A stretch of DNA of 43,691 nt from Comamonadaceae bacterium (GTDB lineage: Bacteria; Pseudomonadota; Gammaproteobacteria; Burkholderiales; Burkholderiaceae_C): the NCBI GenBank assembly GCA_947449895.1, contig CANFSO010000007.1, positions 1 through 43,691 on the forward strand, written 5' to 3'. Positions 28,223-35,493 of this stretch are shown in pieces. How positions within the stretch are numbered: the stretch's first letter is position 1; every line of letters begins with the position of its first letter. Both the position numbers and the translations under genes were made by a program. The notes beneath the pieces were generated by a model. That model was not told where the DNA came from, did not search any database, and saw nothing but the letters and a program-made list of their open reading frames with translations.

Positions 28223-28665
28223 TGGGTGCTTTATTGTTGAAGACCCAATCATGAACTCAAGTCATACGGAAAGCAAGTGGTTTACGTATATCATTTTCGA
28301 TGACATGCTCCAGAGTCAAAGCAAGCACTGAAACGGGAGGAGGTTTCCGTATGGGTTGAACAGCGGCCTTGCACTGCATCAAGCAGGTGCAGCCAGATAG
28401 CTTGTTGGATGACTGCACCACAGACCCTCCCTCGATCATTCAAGGAAAGCGATGGGGGCCATCGGGGGTAATTGCCGCGTCTAATTCCTCGAGGTAGGGC
28501 CTGACAACTTTGCGCCAAAATAATGGCGACCACTGCAGGGATCTGACGCAACCCAGCAAAATAGCGGTAGGATGTAACTCAGTAGCCGGATACAAATCTG
28601 GGTACAAGGTGGCGGGATACACCGCTAAGTGATTGATTTATATGGTGCAAGGCCACGGGAACTAA
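28223..28665. other. Right end of the element without a convincing gene
   Basis: This 440-base stretch between the serine recombinase and attR holds only short frames without ribosome binding sites or recognisable domains. One minus-strand frame (28440-28622) reads YPATLYPDLYPATEL because of the GGATACA-type DNA repeats, not because of a protein repeat. Confidence 0.6.
28570..28621 (+). repeat. Right-end GGATACA-type repeats (candidate integrase arm sites)
   Basis: GGATACA at 28588-28594, GGGTACA at 28600-28606 (12 bases later) and GGATACA at 28615-28621, with a weaker GGATGTA at 28570-28576. They lie 45-95 bases inside attR, on the same strand as the pair near attL. Confidence 0.55.
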
Positions 28666-28685
28666 GATCCCCGCCAGCCGCACCA
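28666..28685 (+). repeat. attR of the tRNA-Arg element
   Basis: Exact 20-base copy of the tRNA-Arg 3' end (GATCCCCGCCAGCCGCACCA). The preceding bases do not match the tRNA, so this is an attachment site and not a second tRNA. Confidence 0.9.
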
Positions 28686-28761
28686 GACACCATGACCGAC
28701 AAAAGGGAGCACTTCGAGTATTGCCCACGCGGCAATCCGTACTCTTGCACCCAACAGCTGG

Positions 28762-29352
28762 TCAAGCCAACAAACGTTGCCTTATTTCCAGCGGGTCCAA
28801 CACCTGAAGCGGCAAAGTGCCGCCACCCGGTACGCCCACTTGAGTAGCGTTCAGCAGCATCGACACCATGACGTAGGTGCCAGACAACACTGTCAGATCA
28901 ATCACCGCCTGTTCGCCCATCTTGGTCACTGCTTCTTGCCAAAGCGCATCTTGCACCCGGTGATTCAGGCTCAATTGAACGCAGTAGTCATAGACAAGGC
29001 GTTCGTCGACTTGCATTGCGGTGGGCCTGCGACATACGCGCAAGTCTTCTATCACGGCATCCGACAAGCCCGCCTTGCGAGCAATGGCGGCATGCGCCCA
29101 CCACTCGTACTGGGCATTGGAAATACGCGCTTGAATCAAAATGGCGAACTCATTCAAACGCTTGTTGACGGATGTCTTGAAGCGCAAATAATCCAGAAAG
29201 TCAAAGCAACGTCGCGCCATGTCGGGGCTGCGCAGGAGTGCACTGTAGGGCCCTCCCAATCCAGCGCTGGAAACCTTCAAAATATCGTCTGCCAGCGGTT
29301 TGACCGTATCGGGCAAGGCGTCGTAAGAGATGGGGGAAAGTCGTTCATTCAC
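28762..29352 (-). CDS. Carboxymuconolactone-decarboxylase-family protein
   Basis: All-helical protein of the CMD/AhpD-like superfamily, about 196 residues. Visible are GPYSALLRSPDMARR near the start, LNEFAILIQARISNAQYEWWAHAAIARKAGLS (Glu-Trp-x-x-His pattern of the family) and VIDLTVLSGTYVMVSMLLNA. The CxxC pair of true AhpD peroxidases is absent, so a decarboxylase-like or other role is more likely. The frame runs to a TTG at 29385 with no ribosome site. GTG 29352 is an alternative start that I use. The gene is just outside attR and divergent from the Bug-family gene, a pairing seen in catabolic clusters of this order. Confidence 0.83.
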   Translation of the reverse strand: MNERLSPISYDALPDTVKPLADDILKVSSAGLGGPYSALLRSPDMARRCFDFLDYLRFKTSVNKRLNEFAILIQARISNAQYEWWAHAAIARKAGLSDAVIEDLRVCRRPTAMQVDERLVYDYCVQLSLNHRVQDALWQEAVTKMGEQAVIDLTVLSGTYVMVSMLLNATQVGVPGGGTLPLQVLDPLEIRQRLLA

Positions 29353-29474
29353 GCCTGGATAGTAGCGCGATTGGGCAGATGTCAAAGGGTGTGAGGCATC
29401 CAGCCTGAGGAATTCACTCTTTACACCTGAGCGTTAAGCTCGGAAGATCGCAGCATCATGAAGGAGAGACGGGT

Positions 29475-30443
29475 ATGAAGCGACGACACCTGCTGCAAGC
29501 GGCCTCAGCTGCTTTGGTTCTGCCGGGCATTGCGCGGGCGCAGTCGTATCCCGTCAAGCCGATACGCTACATCGTCCCCGTGGCAGCCGGAGGCGGAAAC
29601 GACATGATCGCGCGGGTCGTGACTGAGCGTTGGGGACGGCTGCTTGGCCAGAGCTTTTTGGTTGACAACCAAAGTGGCGGCGGCGGCGTCGTTGCATGCC
29701 AAGTCACAGCGCGCGCAGGCCCCGATGGCTATACCCTTATGCAGGGCTACGTGGCGACCCACGGCACCACGCCGGCGACACGTCGCGTGAGCTACGACGC
29801 AATCAAAGATTTCACGCCCATCGGGATGATCGGCGCGACGCCAAATGTGCTCGCCATCAACGACAACGTGCCGGCTAAAAACGTCAACGAATTCATCGAA
29901 TACATCAAACGAAATCCTGGCAAGGTGAATTACGGATCAGCTGGTGCAGGGTCACTGACCCACATGACGATGGAACTCTTCAAGCAGGAGACTGGCGCAC
30001 TGATGCTGCACATCCCCTACCGCGGCATTGCGCCGGCCATCAATGACTTGCTGGGCGGGCAGACGCAGGCGATGTTCCCCGGGCTAGCGGCGGCCTTGCC
30101 GCACTTACGCTCTGGTCGTATGCGCGCGCTGGCCGTTACCGGTAAGCAACGCAGCCCCCAACTCAAGGACATCCCCACCATGGAGGAGATCGGCTTCAAG
30201 GGCTTCGATGCGATGCAGTGGTATGGCTCGGTCGGTCCTGCGGGCATGTCTGCGGCGGTGGTGCAGCGCCTCAACGAAGCGCAAGTGGCGGTTTTGAAAT
30301 TACCAGACTTGGCCGACAAACTCGCGGGTGAAGCGGTGGAACCTTGGCCGATGACGCCGGAACAATTTGGCCTGTACATCCGTTCGGAAGTCGAGCGCTG
30401 GACGGCGCTCGCCAAGGCGCGCGGGATTCGTCTGGAGGAATGA
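29475..30443 (+). CDS. Bug-family tripartite tricarboxylate transporter substrate-binding protein
   Basis: Periplasmic binding protein of 322 residues of the Bug/TctC family, which is greatly expanded in Burkholderiales. Signal peptide residues 1-23 with a twin arginine (MKRRHLLQAASAALVLPG) and cleavage after IARA. The mature protein begins with the family signature YPVKPIRYIVPVAAGGGNDMIARVV and has NYGSAGAGSLTHMTMELF in the middle. The ligand is probably a carboxylate but cannot be named. AGGAGA precedes the ATG. No TctA/TctB membrane genes are adjacent, which is common for orphan Bug proteins. Confidence 0.92.
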   Translation: MKRRHLLQAASAALVLPGIARAQSYPVKPIRYIVPVAAGGGNDMIARVVTERWGRLLGQSFLVDNQSGGGGVVACQVTARAGPDGYTLMQGYVATHGTTPATRRVSYDAIKDFTPIGMIGATPNVLAINDNVPAKNVNEFIEYIKRNPGKVNYGSAGAGSLTHMTMELFKQETGALMLHIPYRGIAPAINDLLGGQTQAMFPGLAAALPHLRSGRMRALAVTGKQRSPQLKDIPTMEEIGFKGFDAMQWYGSVGPAGMSAAVVQRLNEAQVAVLKLPDLADKLAGEAVEPWPMTPEQFGLYIRSEVERWTALAKARGIRLEE

Positions 30444-30542
30444 TCGCCACCACGGTGGCGTGGCCTCGGTTTGACGGACGGTCGTATAAAAATGCGTGAA
30501 CGACAATGAGTTGGTAGTGACTCAAAAAAGACAGACGTACGC

Positions 30543-31910
30543 ATGGTCATAGAAACTGAATCTATCTCAACAGCACCACCTGCAGCGTTTCCGCCGCAGG
30601 TGAGTTTTGGGCAGGCCTTTTGGTTCTGGCTGAAGCTGGGTTTCATCAGTTTTGGCGGCCCAGCTGGTCAGATCGCCATCATGCATGAAGAGCTTGTTGT
30701 GCGTCGTCGTTGGATCTCTGAAAAACGCTTCCTGCATGCTCTGAATTACTGCATGGTGTTGCCCGGCCCGGAAGCGCAGCAACTGGCAATTTACATCGGC
30801 TGGCTGCTACACAAAACTCGCGGTGGCATTGTGGCGGGCACGCTGTTTGTGTTGCCATCCCTGTTTATTCTGATTGCGTTTTCGTGGGTCTACATCGCCT
30901 TTGGTGAAGTGCCATTGATTGCTGGCATTTTCTACGGCATCAAGCCGGCGGTGACCGCCATCGTGGTGCATGCAGCGCATCGCATTGGCTCCCGCGCCTT
31001 GAAGAATAATGTTTTGTGGGCGATTGCGGCTGCCAGCTTCTTAGCGATTTTTGCGCTCAATGTGCCTTTCCCCTTCATCGTTGCGGGTGCTGCTGCAATG
31101 GGCTTTTTGGGCGGACGTCTGGCGCCTGAAATTTTTAAAGTGGGTGGCGGCCACGGCAGCGTGCACAAGTCTTTCGGTGCCGCTTTGATTGATGACCAAA
31201 CGCCGACGCCCGCACATGCGCTGTTCAAATGGCGGCGATTGATTCAATTAGCGGCTGTTGGTGCATTTCTCTGGGCCGTGCCGATGGGTTTGTTGGTCGT
31301 TCAATTCGGCTGGGACCACACCTTCACCCAAATGAGCTGGTTTTTCACCAAGGCTGCGCTGCTGACATTTGGCGGTGCCTACGCGGTGCTGCCTTATGTT
31401 TACCAAGGTGCGGTTGACCAGTTTGGTTGGGCTACAGCCACGCAAATGATCGATGGCTTGGCGCTGGGTGAAACCACCCCTGGTCCCTTGATCATGGTGG
31501 TGGCGTTTGTTGGCTTTATCGGCGGCTACGCCAATGAAGTGCTGGGTCCGCAAAGCCTGTTTCTGGCGGGTGCCGTGGCGGCCAGCTTGGTGACTTGGTT
31601 TACTTTTCTGCCGTCCTTCATGTTCATTCTGGCCGGTGGCCCGTTGGTTGAGAGCACGCACAACGACCTGAAGTTCACCGCGCCCTTGACCGCTATCACG
31701 GCGGCTGTCGTCGGCGTGATCTTGAACCTGGCGATGTTCTTTGGTTACCACGTGCTGTGGCCGCAAGGGTTTGGCGGCGCGTTTGATGTGCCCTCGGCCG
31801 TTATCGCCCTGGCAGCAACGGTGGCGCTTTTCAAATACAAACGCAACGTGATTCATGTCATTGGCGTCTGCGGCCTGCTGGGCGTTGCGCTCCAGTGGCT
31901 CCATATTTAA
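30543..31910 (+). CDS. chrA: Chromate transporter (ChrA, two-domain form)
   Basis: Chromate ion efflux protein of 455 residues with two CHR domains. The first has the signatures FWLKLGFISFGGPAGQIAIM and YCMVLPGPEAQQLAIYIGWL. The second has FFTKAALLTFGGAYAVLPYV and GLALGETTPGPLIMVVAFVG. About 10-12 membrane segments are seen. It probably exports chromate, although the family also contains members with unclear anions. There is no chrB or chrF regulator next to it. A 37-codon ORF follows its stop by 27 bases. Confidence 0.92.
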   Translation: MVIETESISTAPPAAFPPQVSFGQAFWFWLKLGFISFGGPAGQIAIMHEELVVRRRWISEKRFLHALNYCMVLPGPEAQQLAIYIGWLLHKTRGGIVAGTLFVLPSLFILIAFSWVYIAFGEVPLIAGIFYGIKPAVTAIVVHAAHRIGSRALKNNVLWAIAAASFLAIFALNVPFPFIVAGAAAMGFLGGRLAPEIFKVGGGHGSVHKSFGAALIDDQTPTPAHALFKWRRLIQLAAVGAFLWAVPMGLLVVQFGWDHTFTQMSWFFTKAALLTFGGAYAVLPYVYQGAVDQFGWATATQMIDGLALGETTPGPLIMVVAFVGFIGGYANEVLGPQSLFLAGAVAASLVTWFTFLPSFMFILAGGPLVESTHNDLKFTAPLTAITAAVVGVILNLAMFFGYHVLWPQGFGGAFDVPSAVIALAATVALFKYKRNVIHVIGVCGLLGVALQWLHI

Positions 31911-31937
31911 AGAAATAAAAAAAGAGACAATGCCGGC

Positions 31938-32051
31938 ATGACTGCGGACACTTTATTTGAACAGCTGACCATCATCAGCTACCGTGTGGCGGCCTACGCC
32001 ATGCTTAACTTGGCCGACGATGCGGCCATGCTGGCTTTCATTTTTTGCTGA
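31938..32051 (+). CDS. Possible small protein (37 residues) after chrA
   Basis: A short frame starting at ATG 31938, with AAAAAGAGA about 9 bases upstream, encodes a mixed polar and hydrophobic helix-like peptide (MTADTLFEQLTIISYRVAAY to the Cys at the end). It follows chrA closely and stops 25 bases before the convergent gene. Codon use resembles its neighbours. No family is recognised. It could equally be a chance frame or the remnant of a longer gene. Confidence 0.35.
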   Translation: MTADTLFEQLTIISYRVAAYAMLNLADDAAMLAFIFC

Positions 32052-32075
32052 TCGGGCGCCGGAGTTGGCCCAACA

Positions 32076-33470
32076 CTAAGGCGCTGGGCTCACCATCGGT
32101 GCGGCGAGCACCATCAGGCTGATGCCGGTGTAGACAATCATCAAGAGCGTCAGTGGCAGGGCCGTGATGGCGGTGTGAGCACCTGACAACCCCATGCTCA
32201 GCGCCAAGCGGTGCGCCCGCCAAATCGAGATCACGTGCCCACCCACGATGGCGGCCAGGGCGACAATCCAGGTCAGCTTGGCGTCGACTAAGCCAATGTC
32301 GGGATAAAACTTAGCCGTGCCCAAAATATCCCATTGACGTCCGAGTGGGTCAGACAGCAGCGAAATAAGTGTCTGCCCCTGAATCAACAGGTTCGAGAAA
32401 TTATGGGCGATGAGATAGGCTGCAGCAATCGGTATCAAGGTCGGTAAAAAGAGGCGTGTGAGCGGGTTGCCAGAGCTTGATGCTGGCGTTGGTATCAAGG
32501 CAAAACACAGCCGACAGGTGAGCCGATAGGCAGCCACAAAAATCAGCCAGACGGTGATCAACCCGAGGATTCCGGCGACATAGCCGTTGGTGTCTAGCCA
32601 CTGCGGTATCCACACCGTCAACGCGCCGTCAAAGTAGCCCCAAGTCGCGCTGCCGTGCAAGCCATCAAACAACACCGTCGACAACATCGCCAACACAAAG
32701 CCGACCTTTCCAGCGACGGGAGCTTCACTCTCTGCGGTTGGACAGTTGCCGAATTGACGCCCCAAGGTGGAGAAATACACCGCGAAGACATCGGCATGAC
32801 GTTGCCACACCTCGCGCCCAAAGCAGACCATGCCGGTCACGTTGATGACTGACCAGACCACGGCCAGGCAACCCAGCTTGAGCGGCGACATGGCAATCGG
32901 GTAGATGACTTCCAAGCCACACCAAACCAGTAAAAGCACCGTCGCAGGCCAGCGGCCGATTCGCGCAGGCCACGGCCAATTGAGCGCGATGCCGTTTCTC
33001 CGCCCGAGCATTTTGGCACCCGCATTGAGCAATTCAAACAGGGACCGCCAAGGGTCCAGCAGCGGCCAAATATTGCCCAAAATAATCACGGCAAAAGACA
33101 GGCCAACCCACCAACCAATCCAGATCAGGGTCGGTGCCAGATTCATCAATGGGTCGCGCGTGCCCCACAGCGCCGAAACCAGCGTGAGGGCAAACAAGAG
33201 GAATGAAATGCCCTTGACCAACCAGCGCGAGACAGCCGGTTGCTTGGTGCTGCTTTGGCGCAGCGGTGCGCTGGTGGAGGGGCGAGCTTGGGCAACATCG
33301 GGCCGGCGCATCCACACCACCGCAGCGATGAACGTCAACAAGACGCAGGCGCAAGCCCCTGCTATCACGTAAGCCAGTGGGACGGGGAGGTCGTAGCGCT
33401 CTTCAAATCCATGGGCTTGCGCGCCAAATGTCGCGCCCCATGCGAGCCACATCAGCAGTGTAGATTTCAA
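32076..33470 (-). CDS. Polytopic membrane protein, fenitrothion-hydrolase-like family (function uncertain)
   Basis: Membrane protein of 464 residues with a short signal (WLAWGATFGAQAHG) and about 10-12 helices. The mature N-terminus AHGFEERYDLPVPLAYVIAG is the hallmark of a family that automated annotation in Actinobacteria and Burkholderia calls fenitrothion hydrolase. I recall this assignment from memory and have not checked it, and most members probably do something else. Later landmarks are LSTVLFDGLHGSATWGYFDG and IAAAYLIAHNFSNLLIQGQ, with His residues inside helices that might bind a metal or haem. It overlaps the upstream cupredoxin-like gene by 4 bases, so the two products probably work together. 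Confidence 0.7.
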   Translation of the reverse strand: MKSTLLMWLAWGATFGAQAHGFEERYDLPVPLAYVIAGACACVLLTFIAAVVWMRRPDVAQARPSTSAPLRQSSTKQPAVSRWLVKGISFLLFALTLVSALWGTRDPLMNLAPTLIWIGWWVGLSFAVIILGNIWPLLDPWRSLFELLNAGAKMLGRRNGIALNWPWPARIGRWPATVLLLVWCGLEVIYPIAMSPLKLGCLAVVWSVINVTGMVCFGREVWQRHADVFAVYFSTLGRQFGNCPTAESEAPVAGKVGFVLAMLSTVLFDGLHGSATWGYFDGALTVWIPQWLDTNGYVAGILGLITVWLIFVAAYRLTCRLCFALIPTPASSSGNPLTRLFLPTLIPIAAAYLIAHNFSNLLIQGQTLISLLSDPLGRQWDILGTAKFYPDIGLVDAKLTWIVALAAIVGGHVISIWRAHRLALSMGLSGAHTAITALPLTLLMIVYTGISLMVLAAPMVSPAP

Positions 33471-33877
33471 CGCGGTTGCACTTCAAGCATAGCCAAAGGG
33501 GGCGCATGATGCCCCGCGGCGGGTGCGCTGGTTGCTGGCGCGCCATGCCACTCCAGCCGAAACTGCCCAGTGGCAAAAGCCGTGAAAGCCAGTTCAGTCG
33601 TTTGGCCGGCTTGCAAGGCCGCGCTGAGCCTGTAGGCGTGCAGATGGAACTCGCCTGCCGTGTTGCTGCTGATGCGCCAACGAAGTCGATCGCCTTTGTT
33701 GGCTTTGATCAGGCGAAACTCTTTGGGCAGGATGCCATCTGTGATGGCCAAGGTGAGGACTGCTTTCGTCGACGCTTGGGTACTGGGCGACGACAGTGCC
33801 AGTGCGAGAGGCAGCGACCCCAGCAGCCACACGCCAAAGCATCCGGCCAGCGCCGCTGTCGTGAACTGGAAACGCAT
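33467..33877 (-). CDS. Secreted cupredoxin-like protein
   Basis: Exported protein of 136 residues with a signal peptide (about residues 1-28) and a single beta-sandwich domain of cupredoxin-like shape. The pattern GDRLRWRISSNTAGEFHLHAYRLSAALQAG, then AFTAFATGQFRLEWHG, resembles the domain often found before polytopic transporter-like proteins. Possible metal ligands are the histidines in FHLHAY and EWHG and in GHHAPP. The classic type-1 copper cysteine is absent, so electron transfer is doubtful and ligand binding is more likely. It is translated ahead of the membrane protein with a 4-base overlap and starts 16 bases after the LVIVD gene. Confidence 0.75.
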   Translation of the reverse strand: MRFQFTTAALAGCFGVWLLGSLPLALALSSPSTQASTKAVLTLAITDGILPKEFRLIKANKGDRLRWRISSNTAGEFHLHAYRLSAALQAGQTTELAFTAFATGQFRLEWHGAPATSAPAAGHHAPPLAMLEVQPR

Positions 33878-33893
33878 GACGGGTAGGCCGTGT

Positions 33894-35363
33894 TTATTTG
33901 GCAGCGGCTTTCCAGTCGGCGATACCTCGAGCCGGCCCAGTCAATTCCAAAATGTGCATGCCTGTGTTGGCCCGGTCAACGATGTAAACGTAGCCGCGCG
34001 CATCCACTTCCACATTGTTGGTTTGAATCGCACGCTTGGTTGCGGCCGCGGTGTAAGGTAGTTTGCCGATCTGGCCTGCCGGGGTTTCCAGCACCACGGT
34101 ATTGGCGTTCATGCCGGGAATGTAATAAGCGATTTCTTTCGGGCTGAACGGATCTCGCACGTCCAAAGCGCGCACGCCGGCATTGAAGTGCGCGAAGAAC
34201 ATGATCTTTTTATAAAAGACTGGCGCCGTGCTTTCATTCGATGAGTGAGAGCCGAAGCGACCACCCCGCGAGCAGAAGTTGCCGCTTTTTTCTGGCACCG
34301 TCCAGCTGGCAACACCAAATGGTTTTTTCTCAGTCGTGATGTCGACAAACCAGACCATCTGCCGACCTTCCAGACATTCTTTTTGAATCGCCTCATCGGT
34401 CACGACGATGAAGTCACGCTTGTGCCCCAGTAAATTCTTTTGAAATTCGGGGACGTCCATGTCGAGCATCGGAAACACCGTGTGCGCGCCGTGCATGGGC
34501 GGCAGATCAAGCCTGGCAATCTGTGGCGACAGCAGGTTTTCTGGGGTGGGATCTTTGGCGCCGTTCAGCAGTTTTTCGCGGTCGACGATTTGCAACACGC
34601 CTTCGGTGTTGGTGCCATAGCCAAAAAACACGCGGTTGCCTTTGGGGCCGGTGGAAATGGGGCCATGCAGTTGCATGGGGACGTCGCCGCCTGCGCCGGG
34701 TTGCTGTCCAACCAAACCGAAGTCGCGAATAAACACGGGTTTGGCGGGGTCCGACAAGTCATAAATCTGCGTCATGCGGGTGGTGCGCCATTGCGGATTG
34801 CCGGAGACCAGATAGGCGATGCCGGTGTCGCATTCCCAGAAGTTTTTGTGCGTGCCTTTCAGCCCCTTGCCGATGGTGGTGAGGAGCGTTGGCTTGGCCG
34901 GCTCGCTGACGTCCCAGACCTCGTGCGACTGGTTGCCGAAGACCCGCAGCATGTAGAACTTGCTCTTGTCGGCCTTGGGCAAATCAGCGCCGCTGCAGAT
35001 CCGCACCATCTGCGCGCCGCCTTGTTCAGCCTTGCCTTCTTCGCCAGGAATATGGGCCAGGTACGTGGGATGTTTGGGGTCGGTCACGTCAAGAATGGAT
35101 GTGCCGTTATCCTCCTGCTTACCGCTCAGCGGGTTGAGTTTTTTGTCGCCATGGTGGCCGACATACGCAATCCAGCGATTGCCCTGTTTTTGAATCGTCG
35201 GCTGATAGGCTGTGCGGCCTTGCAAGTCGCTGTAGCCCACGAGTTTCATGTTGCGCGACTCGGGCTTGGTGGTGTCTGCTGCAGGTCCGGCGGCCGTCGC
35301 CGTGATGGTAATGGTTGCGAGAGACAGTAGCAGCGAAAGCCGAGTGAAGCCAAAGCGGATCAT
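33894..35363 (-). CDS. LVIVD-repeat (beta-propeller) exported protein
   Basis: Exported protein of 489 residues with a signal peptide (about residues 1-25, ending ATAAG) and repeated units of the LVIVD type: TSILDVTDPKHPTYLAHI, SHEVWDVSEPAKPTLLTTI, RMTQIYDLSDPAKPVFIRDF, VRALDVRDPFSPKEIAYYI and a last unit YIVDRANTGMHILEL. Such repeats form a beta-propeller, often at the cell surface or in the periplasm. No catalytic signature is visible. It is the first gene of a three-gene minus-strand operon with the cupredoxin-like and membrane proteins. Confidence 0.85.
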   Translation of the reverse strand: MIRFGFTRLSLLLSLATITITATAAGPAADTTKPESRNMKLVGYSDLQGRTAYQPTIQKQGNRWIAYVGHHGDKKLNPLSGKQEDNGTSILDVTDPKHPTYLAHIPGEEGKAEQGGAQMVRICSGADLPKADKSKFYMLRVFGNQSHEVWDVSEPAKPTLLTTIGKGLKGTHKNFWECDTGIAYLVSGNPQWRTTRMTQIYDLSDPAKPVFIRDFGLVGQQPGAGGDVPMQLHGPISTGPKGNRVFFGYGTNTEGVLQIVDREKLLNGAKDPTPENLLSPQIARLDLPPMHGAHTVFPMLDMDVPEFQKNLLGHKRDFIVVTDEAIQKECLEGRQMVWFVDITTEKKPFGVASWTVPEKSGNFCSRGGRFGSHSSNESTAPVFYKKIMFFAHFNAGVRALDVRDPFSPKEIAYYIPGMNANTVVLETPAGQIGKLPYTAAATKRAIQTNNVEVDARGYVYIVDRANTGMHILELTGPARGIADWKAAAK

Positions 35364-35493
35364 GAATTACCCCAGAGAAGTGACCGGTTACAAAGTGAGC
35401 CGCTGCATTGTTGTGTCATGTGCGGACTTGATGGCCTAGGGTTTTCCATCGGTCCGGAGATATTTATTAGGACTTCTTTTAAAGGGTATTTTT

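Larger units (their letters stand above)
23040..28685 (+). mobile_element. Compact integrative element in tRNA-Arg (about 5.6 kb)
   Basis: A 20-base exact direct repeat, the 3' end of tRNA-Arg, bounds this segment (23040-23059 and 28666-28685). Next to the tRNA is a tyrosine integrase reading inward, the usual layout of tRNA-targeting islands. Inside are a two-gene ParB-like/zinc-finger operon, a diguanylate cyclase and a serine recombinase, the last four genes all on the minus strand. Same-strand GGATACA-type repeats near both ends resemble integrase arm sites. There are no conjugation, replication or capsid genes, so transfer would need a helper. The element may be a satellite-like island or a reduced one. 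Confidence 0.85.

Noticed and set aside
28440-28622. Small minus-strand frame with a repeated Tyr-Pro-Ala pattern
   Set aside because: The pattern is produced by the GGATACA-type DNA repeats near attR; no ribosome site or family.
28666-28685. Second tRNA-Arg gene
   Set aside because: Only the 20-base 3' end matches; no D arm or anticodon arm precedes it, so it is an attachment site.
28629-28847. 72-residue plus-strand frame across attR
   Set aside because: It spans the junction of the element and chromosome, has no recognised domain and runs into the opposite CMD-family gene.
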